Assembly (NCBI RefSeq): GCF_000716535.1
Contig: NZ_JNWV01000002.1
Span: 227,703-291,702, forward strand
Direction of reading: 5' to 3'
DNA length: 64,000 bases
Source of the DNA: Streptomyces flaveolus
GTDB taxonomy: Bacteria > Actinomycetota > Actinomycetes > Streptomycetales > Streptomycetaceae
The notes under the pieces are model-generated. The model worked only from the letters and a program-made list of their open reading frames with translations, was not told where the DNA came from and ran no database searches. The translations under genes and the position numbers were made by a program. The first letter of the stretch is position 1, and every line of letters begins with the position of its first letter. Positions 54,574 through 63,900 of the stretch are shown here, piece after piece.

Positions 54574-55545
54574 ATGAACCTGCTCGTCACCGGCGCCGCC
54601 GGCTTCATCGGCTCCCACTACGTCCGCAGACTCCTGGCCGACGACGCGCCGGACGCGCCCCGGGTCACCGTGCTGGACAAACTCACCTACGCGGGCACGC
54701 TCACCAACCTCCCCGTCGGCCACCCCCGGCTGGACTTCGTGCACGGGGACGTCTGTGACGCCGGTCTGGTCGACGAACTGATGGCGGACGCCGACCAGGT
54801 GGTGCACTTCGCCGCCGAGTCGCACGTCGACCGGTCGATCGAGGGGGCCGGGGAGTTCGTCCGCACCAATGTGCTCGGCACCCAGACCCTGCTGGACGCG
54901 GCCCTCCGGCACGGCACCGGCCCGTTCGTACACGCCTCCACCGACGAGGTCTACGGCTCCATCGCGACCGGCTCCTGGCGCGAGAGCCAGCCGCTCGCGC
55001 CCAACTCCCCGTACGCGGCGTCGAAGGCCTCCGCCGACCTCGTCGCCCTCGCGCACCACCGCACCCATGGCCTGGACGTCCGGATCACCCGCTGCTCCAA
55101 CAACTACGGCCCGCGCCAGTTCCCCGAGAAGGTGATCCCGCTCTTCGTGACCAACCTTCTCGACGGGCTGCCCGTCCCGCTGTACGGCGACGGGAGCCAC
55201 GTCCGCGACTGGCTGCACGTCGACGACCACTGCCACGGCATCGACCTGGTCCGCACTCAGGGCCGCCCCGGCGAGGTGTACCACCTAGGCGGTGGCACGG
55301 AGCTGACCAACAAAGAGCTGACCGGCCTGCTGCTGGAGGCGTGCGGCGCGGGCTGGGAGCACGTGGTGCACGTCCCCGACCGCAAGGGCCACGACCTGCG
55401 CTACTCGCTCGACTGGAGCAAGGCCCGCGAGGAACTCGGCTACCGGCCGCGCCGCGACTTCACCACCGGCCTCGCCGAGACGGTCGCCTGGTACCGCGCC
55501 CACCGGTCCTGGTGGGAGCCGCTCAAGCGGCTCACCGCCCGCTGA
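54574..55545 (+). CDS. rmlB: dTDP-glucose 4,6-dehydratase
   Basis: A 323-residue extended short-chain dehydrogenase. It has the NAD-binding GAAGFIGSH at the N-terminus, catalytic T123-D124-E125 (STDEVYGS), and Y147-x3-K151 (SPYAASK), with the RmlB-type VLDKLTYAG, ESHVDRSI and SNNYGPRQFPEK blocks. It converts dTDP-glucose to the 4-keto-6-deoxy sugar, the first committed step to many deoxysugars. No other sugar genes are near, so it may serve a cell-wall or distant pathway. CATACT at 54561-54566, seven bases before the ATG, and the absence of a ribosome site suggest a leaderless transcript. Confidence 0.9.
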   Translation: MNLLVTGAAGFIGSHYVRRLLADDAPDAPRVTVLDKLTYAGTLTNLPVGHPRLDFVHGDVCDAGLVDELMADADQVVHFAAESHVDRSIEGAGEFVRTNVLGTQTLLDAALRHGTGPFVHASTDEVYGSIATGSWRESQPLAPNSPYAASKASADLVALAHHRTHGLDVRITRCSNNYGPRQFPEKVIPLFVTNLLDGLPVPLYGDGSHVRDWLHVDDHCHGIDLVRTQGRPGEVYHLGGGTELTNKELTGLLLEACGAGWEHVVHVPDRKGHDLRYSLDWSKAREELGYRPRRDFTTGLAETVAWYRAHRSWWEPLKRLTAR

Positions 55546-55594
55546 CCGGCAGTCGGCCGTGACCAGCCGCACCGCCCCGGCGTCCGGCGAGCGG

Positions 55595-56179
55595 TCAGGC
55601 GTGGGTCTTGGCCAGCAGTTCCAGGATCTCGGCCGTCGTGCCGGTCTCACCGAGCCGCGGGAAGATGCGCTCGACGCTGTTCGCGTGCGCCTCGCCGTCC
55701 GCGTCGGCCATGGCGTCCGTGGCGAGGGTGACGTGGTAGCCGTGCGCGTAGGCGTCGCGGGCGGTGGACTCGACGCCGATGCTGGTGGCGATGCCGGTCA
55801 GCACGATCTGGGTGATGCCGCGGCGGCGGAGCTGGACGTCCAGGTCGGTGCCGTGGAAGGCGCTCCAGTTGTGCTTGGTGACGCGGACGTCGCCGGGGTG
55901 TCCGGACAGATCGTCGACGACGACGTCCCAGCCCTCCGGGAAGGCGAGCCCGCGCGGCTGGCGCTCGGTGCGGCCGGGGACGGCGTCCGCGCCGTCCGGA
56001 GCGAAGGAGACCCGGACCAGGACCACGGGCAGCCCGTGGGAGCGGAACGCGTCGGCGAGCGCGGCCGTGCGGGAGACGACCTCGGCACCCGGGTACGGCT
56101 GGGTGGGCATGGCCACGATGCCGTTCTGGAGGTCGATCGCGACGAGGGCGGTACGGGGGTCGAGCGTGGTGAGCGACAT
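55595..56179 (-). CDS. Isochorismatase-family hydrolase lacking the catalytic cysteine
   Basis: A 194-residue protein of the cysteine-hydrolase/isochorismatase fold. Asp16 (ALVAIDLQNG) and Lys102 (VTKHNW) of the triad are present, but the position of the usual cysteine is Gly135 (GIATSIGVESTA). Loss of this cysteine is also seen in vinyl-ether hydrolases such as PhzD, so an isochorismatase-like rather than amidase activity is possible. Its ATG is seven bases after the stop codon of the MFS gene, so the two are co-transcribed with marR. Confidence 0.82.
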   Translation of the reverse strand: MSLTTLDPRTALVAIDLQNGIVAMPTQPYPGAEVVSRTAALADAFRSHGLPVVLVRVSFAPDGADAVPGRTERQPRGLAFPEGWDVVVDDLSGHPGDVRVTKHNWSAFHGTDLDVQLRRRGITQIVLTGIATSIGVESTARDAYAHGYHVTLATDAMADADGEAHANSVERIFPRLGETGTTAEILELLAKTHA

Positions 56180-56186
56180 GGGTCGG

Positions 56187-57581
56187 TCAGGCCTTTCGGG
56201 TGTCTCGGGTGGTCGGCCGGCGCAGGGACCGGTCGGGCAGGGTCGTCGCCAGCAGCAGTGCGGAGCCGGCGAGCATGAACAGGGCCAGGGCGTGCAGCCC
56301 GGCCGTGTCGGCGCGGTGCGGGTAGAACGCCGCGGTGGCGGCGGACGCGCCCAGCGCGCCGAGGTACATGAAGGTCCGCAGCAGCCCGGCGGCGGAGGCG
56401 ATCCGCTCCGGGTCGGCCTGCCGGTACAGCGCGGTCTGCGTGGCCAGGCCGATCAGCCCCTGCGGGACGCCGAGCAGCACTCCGACGCCGAGCAGCAGCC
56501 AGAGCGGGCTGCGGTCGCCGACCAGGAGCAGCGCCGCGCACCCCGCGAGCTGGAGTACGGAACCGGTGATCAGCTTGGCGCGCACCGCCTCGCGGCGCCC
56601 GGTCAGCGCGGAGGCGGTGAGCGCCGCCGCCGACAGCGGCAGCAGCGCGAGCCCGGCCGTGGAGGGCCCCAGCCCGCGGCCCTGCTCCAGCCACTGCGTG
56701 TAGCCGTACATGAAGGCGTAGGCGGTCGTGTAGCCGAGCAGCTGGCGCAGGTAGGTGGCGAGCAGCGGGCCGTTGCCGCCGAGGACCCGCAGGTCGACGA
56801 ACGGGTCCGGCACCCGCAGCTCGCGCAGCGCGAAGCCGGTGGCGGCCGCGGCGGACAGCACCGGCAGGTACCAGCGGTCGGCCCGCGGCTGAGTCAGGAA
56901 CAGCATCAGCGCGACCAGCAGGACGGCGAACAGCGCCATGCCGGGCACGTCCAGGCCGCGCCGCCGGGTCTCGGACCGGGGCAGTCGCAGCACGCCGAGC
57001 ACCAGACAGGCCGCCGACAGCGGCACGTTGACGGTGAACACGGCCCGCCAGCCGGCCAGCCCGATCAGCAGCCCGCCGAGCGCGGGCCCGACGACGGCCA
57101 CCGTCTGGTTGGCGACGGCGAGCGCGGTCAGCACGCCGGCCGGGCTGTCCTGTCCGGTGCGTTCGGCCTCGCCGCGGGTCAGCCGCATGGCCGCGGGGTA
57201 CGCCGCCGAGGTGCCGAAGCCCAGCAGTACCCGGGCCGCGATCAGCACGCCGAGCGAGGGCGCGAGCGCGCCGAGCAGCCCGGCGACGCCGACCAGGGCC
57301 GTACCGGCGAGGTAGAGCCGGCGCGGGCCGTACATGTCCACCAGACGGCCGATCACGGGCTGGCCGACGGCGGTGGCCAGGTAGAGCGCCGAGACCAGCC
57401 ACACCGTCTCGGAGGGCGGGGCACCGAACGCGACGCCGATCGGCACCAGCGCCACGGCGATCATCGAGGAGTTGACCGGGTTCAGGACCGAGCCGAGGAC
57501 CATCGGCGGGATGAGCCGGCGGTCGAAGCGGGCGGGGGAGGGGCCGGCGGTCCGGGAGCGCGCCGTGAGCTTCGGTATCAC
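56187..57581 (-). CDS. MFS drug-resistance-type transporter
   Basis: A 464-residue multi-helix membrane protein. The GTG at 57581 overlaps the marR stop codon in GTGA, so translation is coupled. The early LYLATAVGQPVIGRLVDMYGPRRLYL is the loop 2-3 signature of the major facilitator superfamily, and LLGFGTSAAYPAAMRL and GPALGGLLIGLAGWRAVFTVNVP match motif C and neighbouring parts of the EmrB/QacA-like drug:proton antiporters. The substrate is unknown. Control by the adjacent MarR regulator suggests export of a toxic small molecule. Confidence 0.88.
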   Translation of the reverse strand: MIPKLTARSRTAGPSPARFDRRLIPPMVLGSVLNPVNSSMIAVALVPIGVAFGAPPSETVWLVSALYLATAVGQPVIGRLVDMYGPRRLYLAGTALVGVAGLLGALAPSLGVLIAARVLLGFGTSAAYPAAMRLTRGEAERTGQDSPAGVLTALAVANQTVAVVGPALGGLLIGLAGWRAVFTVNVPLSAACLVLGVLRLPRSETRRRGLDVPGMALFAVLLVALMLFLTQPRADRWYLPVLSAAAATGFALRELRVPDPFVDLRVLGGNGPLLATYLRQLLGYTTAYAFMYGYTQWLEQGRGLGPSTAGLALLPLSAAALTASALTGRREAVRAKLITGSVLQLAGCAALLLVGDRSPLWLLLGVGVLLGVPQGLIGLATQTALYRQADPERIASAAGLLRTFMYLGALGASAATAAFYPHRADTAGLHALALFMLAGSALLLATTLPDRSLRRPTTRDTRKA

Positions 57582-58015
57582 GGCCGGGACAGCCGTTCCA
57601 TCAGCTCCAGCGCCGCGAGGACGGTCTGCCGCTCCTCCTCGGTGTAGCGGTCCTGGAAGGTGCGGGCCAGCCACTCCTCGCGCACCTGCCGGTTCCCCTC
57701 GACACGGGCCCGCCCGCCGTCGGTCAGGGTGACCAGCTGGCGGCGGCCGTCGTCGGGGTCGGGGGCGCGGCGGATCAGCCCGTGCTGCTCCAGGGCGGCC
57801 AGCGTGGTGGCCATGGACTGCGGACGCACTCCCTCCGCGGCGGCGAGCGCGCTGGCCGTGGCCGCGCCGTGCTTGCCGACCAGGGTGAGTGCGGACTCCT
57901 GCGAGGGGCTGAGGTCGGCGTCCTGCGCCACCTCGCGGATGCGGCGCCGCAGCCTGCTGAACACCACGCGCAGATCGCGCGCGGCGCGGGCGGCGGAGTC
58001 GGAGATGTCAGCCAT
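57578..58015 (-). CDS. MarR-family transcriptional regulator
   Basis: A 145-residue winged-helix protein: DLSPSQESALTLVGKHGAATASALAAAEGVRPQSMATTLAALEQHGLI is the recognition-helix region, followed by the wing (RAPDPDDGRRQLVTLTDGG). It heads the marR-MFS-hydrolase operon. The ATG lies seven bases after a TAGCCT box and has no ribosome site, so the transcript is probably leaderless. An inverted repeat sits between its -35 and -10 elements, fitting autorepression relieved by a ligand. Confidence 0.9.
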   Translation of the reverse strand: MADISDSAARAARDLRVVFSRLRRRIREVAQDADLSPSQESALTLVGKHGAATASALAAAEGVRPQSMATTLAALEQHGLIRRAPDPDDGRRQLVTLTDGGRARVEGNRQVREEWLARTFQDRYTEEERQTVLAALELMERLSRP

Positions 58016-58022
58016 GCCACCC

Positions 58023-58051
58023 AGGCTAGGACCGACAGCTCAGACTGTCCA
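58023..58051 (-). promoter_or_regulatory. marR promoter with embedded operator-like palindrome
   Basis: Read on the minus strand, TGGACA (58046-58051) and TAGCCT (58023-58028) are separated by 17 bp, a good vegetative promoter. Between and overlapping them lies GACAG-N6-CTGTC (58034-58049), a candidate MarR operator. A second pair, TGAA-N4-TTCA, is at 58054-58065 on the side of the divergent gene. Confidence 0.6.
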
Positions 58052-58162
58052 GTTGAAGCTGTTCAGTTTTGGCTGTCTATTTGCCGGGGTACTCGCCGGA
58101 TCTCGGACAGCGCGGCACGCGCAGTACGTCGGTGCACCCACGGAGCGAATCAAGGAGCGCAG

Positions 58163-61100
58163 ATGACCCCTCCGGACAGGTCCGGCCTGGAGGCGGCCCT
58201 GAGCGCCGAGGTGGACGGCGAAGTCCGCTTCGACCCGGGCAGCCGCGGCGCCTACGCCACGGACGGTTCGAACTACCGTCAGGTCCCACTGGGCGTCGTC
58301 GTGCCCCGGACCGTCGAGGCGGGCGCCCGGGCGGTGTCGGTGTGCGCACGCTTCGACGCCCCCGTCCTCTCCCGGGGCGGCGGCACGAGCCTGGCCGGAC
58401 AGACCACCAACACCGCCGTGGTGATCGACTGGAGCAAGTACTGCACCGGTGTCCTCTCCGTCGACCCGGAGCGGCGCACCTGCGTGGTGGAGCCCGGCAT
58501 CGTCCTGGACGAACTCAACCGGCACCTCGCCCGCCACAAGCTCCAGTTCGGCCCCAAACCGTCCACGCACAGCCACTGCGCGCTCGGCGGCATGATCGGC
58601 AACAACTCCTGCGGCGCCTCCGCCCAGGCCTACGGCAAGACCGTCGACAACGTCCGGCGCCTGGAGATCCTCACCTACGACGGACAGCGCGCCTGGGTCG
58701 GCCCCACCCCGCCCGACGAGCGCGCCCGCATCATCGCCGGCGGCGGCCGGCTCGCCGAGATCTACGCCGGCCTCGACCGCATCGCCACCGAGTACCTGGC
58801 CGACATCCGCCGCGGCTACCCCAAGATCCCCCGCCGCGTCTCCGGCTACAACCTGGACTCCCTGCTGCCCGAGAACGGCTTCGACGTCGCCAAGGCGCTC
58901 GTCGGCAGCGAGGGCACCCTGGTGACCGTCCTGCGCGCCGAACTCGACCTCGTGCCCGTGCCGCCGTACCAGTCGCTGCTCGTCCTCGGCTACGACGACA
59001 TCTGCGCCGCCGCCGACGACGTCCCCCGGCTGCTGGAGCACTGCTCGCCCAGCCAACTGGAGGCCCTGGACGGGCGCATGGCCCAGCTGATGCGCGAAGA
59101 AGGCGCCTACCTGGACTCCCTCGACAACCTGCCCGAGGGCGACAGCTGGCTGATGGTGCTGTACAGCGGCGACAGCCAGGAGGACGTCGACGAACAGGCG
59201 CACGCCCTGCTGCGGGCCATCGGCCGTGGCGAGAAGGAGGCGAACGTCGCCTTCTCCGACGACCCCGAACGCGAGCAGAAGATGCTCAAGGCCCGCGAGG
59301 CCGGACTCGGGGTGACCGCCCGCCCGCCGGACGACCGGGAGACCTGGGAGGGCTGGGAGGACTCCGCCGTACCGCCCGAGCGGCTCGGCGACTACCTGCG
59401 TGACCTGAAGGACCTGTTCGGCGAGTTCGGCTACGACCACCCGTCCCTGTACGGGCACTTCGGCCAGGGCTGCGTGCACACCCGCATCCCCTTCGGACTG
59501 AAGACCGCCGAGGGCGTGGCCGGCTTCCGGCGGTTCGTGGAGCGGGCCGCCGACCTCGTCGCCTCCTACGGCGGCTCCCTCTCCGGCGAGCACGGCGACG
59601 GCCAGGCCCGGGGCGAGCTGCTCACCCGGATGTTCGGGGAACGGCTCGTCACCGCGTTCGGCGAACTCAAGGCCCTCTTCGACCCCGGCAACCGGATGAA
59701 CCCCGGAAAGGTCGTCCACCCCAACCCCGTCGACGGACAGCTGCGGCTCGGCCCCACCTGGCGGCCCGCCACGCCGACGACCCACTTCGGCTACCCCGAG
59801 GACGACCACTCCTTCAACCGCGCCGTGATGCGCTGCGTCGGCATCGGCAACTGCCGTGGCCACTCCGGCGGCGTCATGTGCCCCTCCTACCGGGCCACCA
59901 TGGAGGAGGAACACTCCACCCGCGGCCGGGCCCGGCTGCTGTTCGAGATGCTCGACGGGCACGCCGACTCCGCCGTCAAGGACGGCTGGCGCTCCACCGC
60001 CGTGCGTGACGCCCTCGACCTCTGCCTGGCCTGCAAGGGCTGCAAGTCCGACTGCCCCACCGGCGTCGACATGGCCACCCTCAAGGCCGAGTTCATGTCC
60101 CACCACTACGAGGGACGGCTGCGTCCCATGGCCCACTACTCCATGGGCTGGCTGCCGGTGTGGGCCCGGCTGTCCCGGACCGCTCCCTCCCTGGTCAACT
60201 CGGCGCTGCACGCACCCGGCCTCGCGTCCCTGGGCAAACGGCTCGCCGGGGTCGACGAGGCCCGCCCGGCACCGGTGTTCGCCGCGCAGTCCTTCCTCCA
60301 GTGGTGGCGGGCCCGCGACCGGGAGGAGCCCGACCCGGCCGACCCCCGCACCGTCGTGCTGTGGCCCGACACCTTCAGCACCTACTTCCACCCCTCGATC
60401 GCGATCTCGGCCGTCCGGGTCCTGGAGGACGCCGGCTTCCGGATCGCCGTCCCGGACAAGCCGGTGTGCTGCGGCCTCACCTGGATCTCCACCGGCCAAC
60501 TGCCCACCGCCAAACGGGTCCTGCGCCACACCGTCGACGTGCTGCGCCCCCACCTGGAGGCCGGCATCCCCGTGATCGGCCTGGAACCCTCCTGCACGGC
60601 CGTCTTCCGCGCCGACGCCCCCGAGCTGATGCCCGGCGACCAGGACGTGGCACGGCTCGCCGCCCAGACGCGCACCTTCGCCGAACAACTCGTCCACCAC
60701 GCCCCCGACGACTGGCGGCCCCCGCAGCTCGCCCGGCAGGCGACCGTGCAGACCCACTGCCACCAGCACGCCATCATGAAGTTCGACGCCGACCGCGAAC
60801 TGATGCGCCGCGCCCACCTCGACGCCGAGGTGCTCGACGAGGGCTGCTGCGGCCTGGCCGGCAACTTCGGCTTCGAACGCGGCCACCACGAGGTGTCCAT
60901 GGCCGTCGCGGAACTGGGCGTCCTGCCCGCCGTGCGCGGGGCCGCCCCGGACAGCCTGGTCCTCGCCGACGGCTTCAGCTGCCGCACCCAGATCGAGCAG
61001 GGCGGCACCGGCCGCCGCGCCCTGCACCTCGCCGAGGTCCTCGCGCTCGCCCTCGACGGCAACCTGCCCAGCGACCACCCCGAGCGGCTCGCCGACCGCC

Positions 61101-61198
61101 CCGCCGAACCGTCCCGCGCCGCCCGCTGGGCGACGACCGCCTCCCTGGCCGCCCTCTCCCTGGGCGCCGTGGCCGGACTGCGGCAGCTCAGGAGGTGA
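58163..61198 (+). CDS. Fused FAD-linked oxidase / Fe-S oxidoreductase (GlcD-GlcF-type)
   Basis: A 1011-residue protein; the ATG at 58163 has AAGGAG upstream. The first half is a VAO-type FAD domain (LSRGGGTSLAGQTTN, GGMIGNNSCGASAQAYGKT, VGSEGTLVTV) with the FAD-linked oxidase C-terminal domain (GEHGDGQARGELL). The second half has a 4Fe-4S site with cysteines 621, 624, 627 and 631 (CLACKGCKSDCP) and two CCG-type blocks (KPVCCGLTW, DEGCCGLAGNFG). Such fusions oxidise 2-hydroxy acids (D-lactate, glycolate or D-2-hydroxyglutarate-like) and pass electrons to a membrane acceptor. The last 25 residues contain a hydrophobic stretch that may attach it to the membrane. Its stop overlaps the ribosome site of the next gene. 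Confidence 0.88.
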   Translation: MTPPDRSGLEAALSAEVDGEVRFDPGSRGAYATDGSNYRQVPLGVVVPRTVEAGARAVSVCARFDAPVLSRGGGTSLAGQTTNTAVVIDWSKYCTGVLSVDPERRTCVVEPGIVLDELNRHLARHKLQFGPKPSTHSHCALGGMIGNNSCGASAQAYGKTVDNVRRLEILTYDGQRAWVGPTPPDERARIIAGGGRLAEIYAGLDRIATEYLADIRRGYPKIPRRVSGYNLDSLLPENGFDVAKALVGSEGTLVTVLRAELDLVPVPPYQSLLVLGYDDICAAADDVPRLLEHCSPSQLEALDGRMAQLMREEGAYLDSLDNLPEGDSWLMVLYSGDSQEDVDEQAHALLRAIGRGEKEANVAFSDDPEREQKMLKAREAGLGVTARPPDDRETWEGWEDSAVPPERLGDYLRDLKDLFGEFGYDHPSLYGHFGQGCVHTRIPFGLKTAEGVAGFRRFVERAADLVASYGGSLSGEHGDGQARGELLTRMFGERLVTAFGELKALFDPGNRMNPGKVVHPNPVDGQLRLGPTWRPATPTTHFGYPEDDHSFNRAVMRCVGIGNCRGHSGGVMCPSYRATMEEEHSTRGRARLLFEMLDGHADSAVKDGWRSTAVRDALDLCLACKGCKSDCPTGVDMATLKAEFMSHHYEGRLRPMAHYSMGWLPVWARLSRTAPSLVNSALHAPGLASLGKRLAGVDEARPAPVFAAQSFLQWWRARDREEPDPADPRTVVLWPDTFSTYFHPSIAISAVRVLEDAGFRIAVPDKPVCCGLTWISTGQLPTAKRVLRHTVDVLRPHLEAGIPVIGLEPSCTAVFRADAPELMPGDQDVARLAAQTRTFAEQLVHHAPDDWRPPQLARQATVQTHCHQHAIMKFDADRELMRRAHLDAEVLDEGCCGLAGNFGFERGHHEVSMAVAELGVLPAVRGAAPDSLVLADGFSCRTQIEQGGTGRRALHLAEVLALALDGNLPSDHPERLADRPAEPSRAARWATTASLAALSLGAVAGLRQLRR

Positions 61199-61200
61199 TC

Positions 61201-62304
61201 ATGAGCGACCAGCCGGCCGTCGAAGCCGTGGACACCGCCGTCTACACCGTGCCCACCGACACACCCGAGGCCGACGGCACCCTCGCCTGGGACAAGACCA
61301 CCCTCGTCCTGGTCACCGCCCGCGCCGGCACCACCACCGGGCTCGGGTACACCTACGCGCCCGCCGCCACCGCCCACGTCGTCCGCGAACTGCTCGCCGG
61401 CACCGTCACCGGCCTGTCCGCGTACGACGTACCGCGCGCCAACGAGCGCATGTGCCGGGCCGTGCGCAACGCCGGACTGCCCGGCGTGGCCGCCCAGGCC
61501 GTCGCCGCCGTCGACATCGCCCTGTGGGACCTCAAGGCGCGACTTCTCGGCCTGCCCCTCGTCCACCTGCTCGGCGCCGCCCGCGACGACGTGCCCGTCT
61601 ACGGCAGCGGCGGCTTCACCACCTACGACACCGACCGGCAGGAGCGCCAGCTGCGCGGCTGGACCGAGGAACAGGGCATCCCCCGCGTCAAGATCAAGAT
61701 CGGCGAGTCCTGGGGCGCCCGGGAGACCCGCGACCTGGAACGCGTCGCCCGCGCGCGGGCCACCATCGGCGACACGGCCGAACTGTACGTCGACGCCAAC
61801 GGCGGCTACCGCGCCGGCCAGGCCGTACGCCTCGCGGGCCCGCTCGCCGACGAGGGCGTCACCTGGTTCGAGGAACCCGTCTCCTCCGACCACCTCACCG
61901 CCCTCGCCGACATCCGCGGCCCGATCGACGTCACCGCCGGCGAATACGGCTACACCCTCCCGTACTTCCAGCACATGCTGGACGCCGGAGCCGTCGACTG
62001 CCTCCAGGCCGACGTCACCCGGTGCGGCGGCATCACCGTCTGGCTGCGCGCCGCAGCGCTCGCCCACGCGCGCGGGCTCGACGTCTCCGGGCACTGCGCG
62101 CCCCACGCCCACGCCCACGCGGCCGCCGCCGTGCCCAACCTGCGCCACCTGGAGTGGTTCCACGACCACGTCCGCATCGAACGGCTGCTGTTCGACGGCG
62201 TCCTCGACCCGGGCGGCGGCAGCGTCACACCGGGCGCCGACGGGGCACCCGGCCTCGGCCTGACCCTCGTGGAGGAGCGGGCGGCGCCCTACCGGGTGGA
62301 GTGA
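61201..62304 (+). CDS. Enolase-superfamily enzyme (mandelate racemase / muconate lactonizing type)
   Basis: A 367-residue protein with ATG at 61201, three bases after the previous stop; AGGAGGTG overlaps that stop, so the genes are coupled. Catalytic features are K164-x-K166 (RVKIKIG), metal ligands D198 (YVDANGGY), E224 (FEEP) and E248 (AGEYGY), and H298 (SGHCAPH), the set of the mandelate-racemase-like branch. It likely dehydrates or epimerises a sugar acid or similar 2-hydroxy acid. Coupling with an FAD/Fe-S 2-hydroxy-acid oxidase suggests a shared catabolic route; the substrate is unknown. Confidence 0.85.
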   Translation: MSDQPAVEAVDTAVYTVPTDTPEADGTLAWDKTTLVLVTARAGTTTGLGYTYAPAATAHVVRELLAGTVTGLSAYDVPRANERMCRAVRNAGLPGVAAQAVAAVDIALWDLKARLLGLPLVHLLGAARDDVPVYGSGGFTTYDTDRQERQLRGWTEEQGIPRVKIKIGESWGARETRDLERVARARATIGDTAELYVDANGGYRAGQAVRLAGPLADEGVTWFEEPVSSDHLTALADIRGPIDVTAGEYGYTLPYFQHMLDAGAVDCLQADVTRCGGITVWLRAAALAHARGLDVSGHCAPHAHAHAAAAVPNLRHLEWFHDHVRIERLLFDGVLDPGGGSVTPGADGAPGLGLTLVEERAAPYRVE

Positions 62305-62361
62305 CCGACACCCAGTGACCGGCACGCGTGACAGACATCGTGTACGCAGGAGGAGAGGAAC

Positions 62362-63372
62362 ATGCCCCCCACCGTCGTCATCACCGGCGCCAGCGCCGGC
62401 ATCGGCCGCGCCACCGCTCGCCTGTACGCCCGGCGCGGCGCCGACGTCGTCCTGGTCGCGCGCGGCGAAGGTGGCCTGGAGGCGGCGGCCGACGAGGTCG
62501 CGGCGCTCGGCGGCCGGCCCCTGGTACGGCCCGCCGACGTGGCCGACCCGGCCCAGACGGAGGCCGTCGCCGAGGCCGCGGAGAAGGAGTTCGGCCCCAT
62601 CGACATCTGGATCAACTGCGCCTTCGCCAGCGTGTTCGCACCGTTCGAGGAGATCACCCCCGAGGAGTACCGGCGGATCACCGAGGTGACCTACCTCGGC
62701 TTCGTCAACGGCACCCGATCCGCCCTGAAGCGGATGCTCCCGCGCGACCGGGGCACGATCGTGCAGGTCGGCTCCGCGCTCGGGGAACGGTCGATCCCCC
62801 TCCAGTCGGCGTACTGCGGAGCCAAGCACGCCATCAACGGCTTCACCTCCTCCCTGCGCACGGAACTGCTCCACCGGGGCAGCAGCGTCCGCGTCACCGT
62901 CGCCCAGATGCCCGCCGTCAACACCCCCCAGTTCGAATGGGTCCGCTCCCGCCTCGCCAAGCACCCCATGCCGGTCCCGCCGATCTACCAGCCCGAGGTG
63001 GCCGCGCGGGGCGTGCTGTACGCCGCCGACCATCCGGGCCGCAAGCAGTACTACGTCGGCGCGTCCACCGTCGCCACCATCTGGGCCAACCGGCTCGTCC
63101 CGGCGCTGCTCGACCGCTACCTGGCCCGCACCGGCTTCGACTCCCAGCAGACCGACCGCATCCCGCCCGCCGGCCTGGACAACCTCTTCGAACCGGTGGA
63201 CCGCGACCCCGCCGACGACCAGGGCGCCCACGGCTCCTTCGACGACACCGCCCACGCCCGCTCCTGGCAGGAGACCCTGGTACGCCACCCCGCCGCCACC
63301 GCCCTCGGCGCGGGCGCCGCGCTGCTGGGCACCGTACGCGGCATCCGCCGCCTGACCTCCTCCTCCGCATAG
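62362..63372 (+). CDS. Short-chain dehydrogenase/reductase
   Basis: A 336-residue SDR with AGGAGGAGAGG upstream of the ATG. It has GASAGIGRA for the nucleotide, an altered NAG-like motif (INCAFAS), a catalytic Ser region (VQVGSALGE) and Y151-x3-K155 (AYCGAKHA). The C-terminal 90 residues exceed the classic 250-aa fold and end in a small hydrophobic stretch (ATALGAGAALLGTV). Its place after the two coupled oxidation genes suggests the same pathway. The natural substrate cannot be inferred. Confidence 0.87.
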   Translation: MPPTVVITGASAGIGRATARLYARRGADVVLVARGEGGLEAAADEVAALGGRPLVRPADVADPAQTEAVAEAAEKEFGPIDIWINCAFASVFAPFEEITPEEYRRITEVTYLGFVNGTRSALKRMLPRDRGTIVQVGSALGERSIPLQSAYCGAKHAINGFTSSLRTELLHRGSSVRVTVAQMPAVNTPQFEWVRSRLAKHPMPVPPIYQPEVAARGVLYAADHPGRKQYYVGASTVATIWANRLVPALLDRYLARTGFDSQQTDRIPPAGLDNLFEPVDRDPADDQGAHGSFDDTAHARSWQETLVRHPAATALGAGAALLGTVRGIRRLTSSSA

Positions 63373-63381
63373 GCTGACGAG

Positions 63382-63882
63382 GTGCGCCTCCTGCTCATGT
63401 CCGACACGCACCTGCCCAAGCGCGCCAAGGCGCTCCCGGAGCAGTTGCTCGCCGAACTCCCGCGCGCCGACGTCGTGTTCCACGCCGGGGACTGGGTCGA
63501 CACCGCCACCCTCGACCTGCTGGAGAGCCGCAGCCGCCGGCTGATCGGCGTGTACGGCAACAACGACGGCCCCGAACTGCGCGCCCGGCTCCCCGAGGTG
63601 GCCCACGCCGAACTGGGCGGCCTGCGCTTCGGGGTCGTCCACGAGACCGGCCCCGCCCAGGGCCGCGAGGCCCGCTGCGCCGCCCGCTTCCCCGACCTGG
63701 ACGTCCTCGTCTTCGGGCACAGCCACATCCCCTGGGACACCACCGCCCCCGGCGGTCTGCGCCTGCTCAACCCCGGCTCCCCGACGGACCGCCGCCGCCA
63801 GCCCCACTGCACCTACCTCACGGCGACGGTCGCCGACGGAGCCCTCACCGAGGTGACCCTGCACCGGCTGCCGCGCCGGTAG
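63382..63882 (+). CDS. YfcE/MJ0936-type metallophosphoesterase
   Basis: A 166-residue phosphodiesterase with the complete metal-binding set: MSDTH at the start, HAGDW, GNND and FGHSH, in the compact arrangement of YfcE-like enzymes. GTG 63382 is nine bases after the preceding stop and lacks a ribosome site; TAGGCT at 63371-63376 may act as a -10 box for a leaderless transcript. Likely activity is on phosphodiesters; the physiological substrate is unknown. Confidence 0.88.
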   Translation: MRLLLMSDTHLPKRAKALPEQLLAELPRADVVFHAGDWVDTATLDLLESRSRRLIGVYGNNDGPELRARLPEVAHAELGGLRFGVVHETGPAQGREARCAARFPDLDVLVFGHSHIPWDTTAPGGLRLLNPGSPTDRRRQPHCTYLTATVADGALTEVTLHRLPRR

Positions 63883-63900
63883 CGGCCGGGGCCCCTCCGG

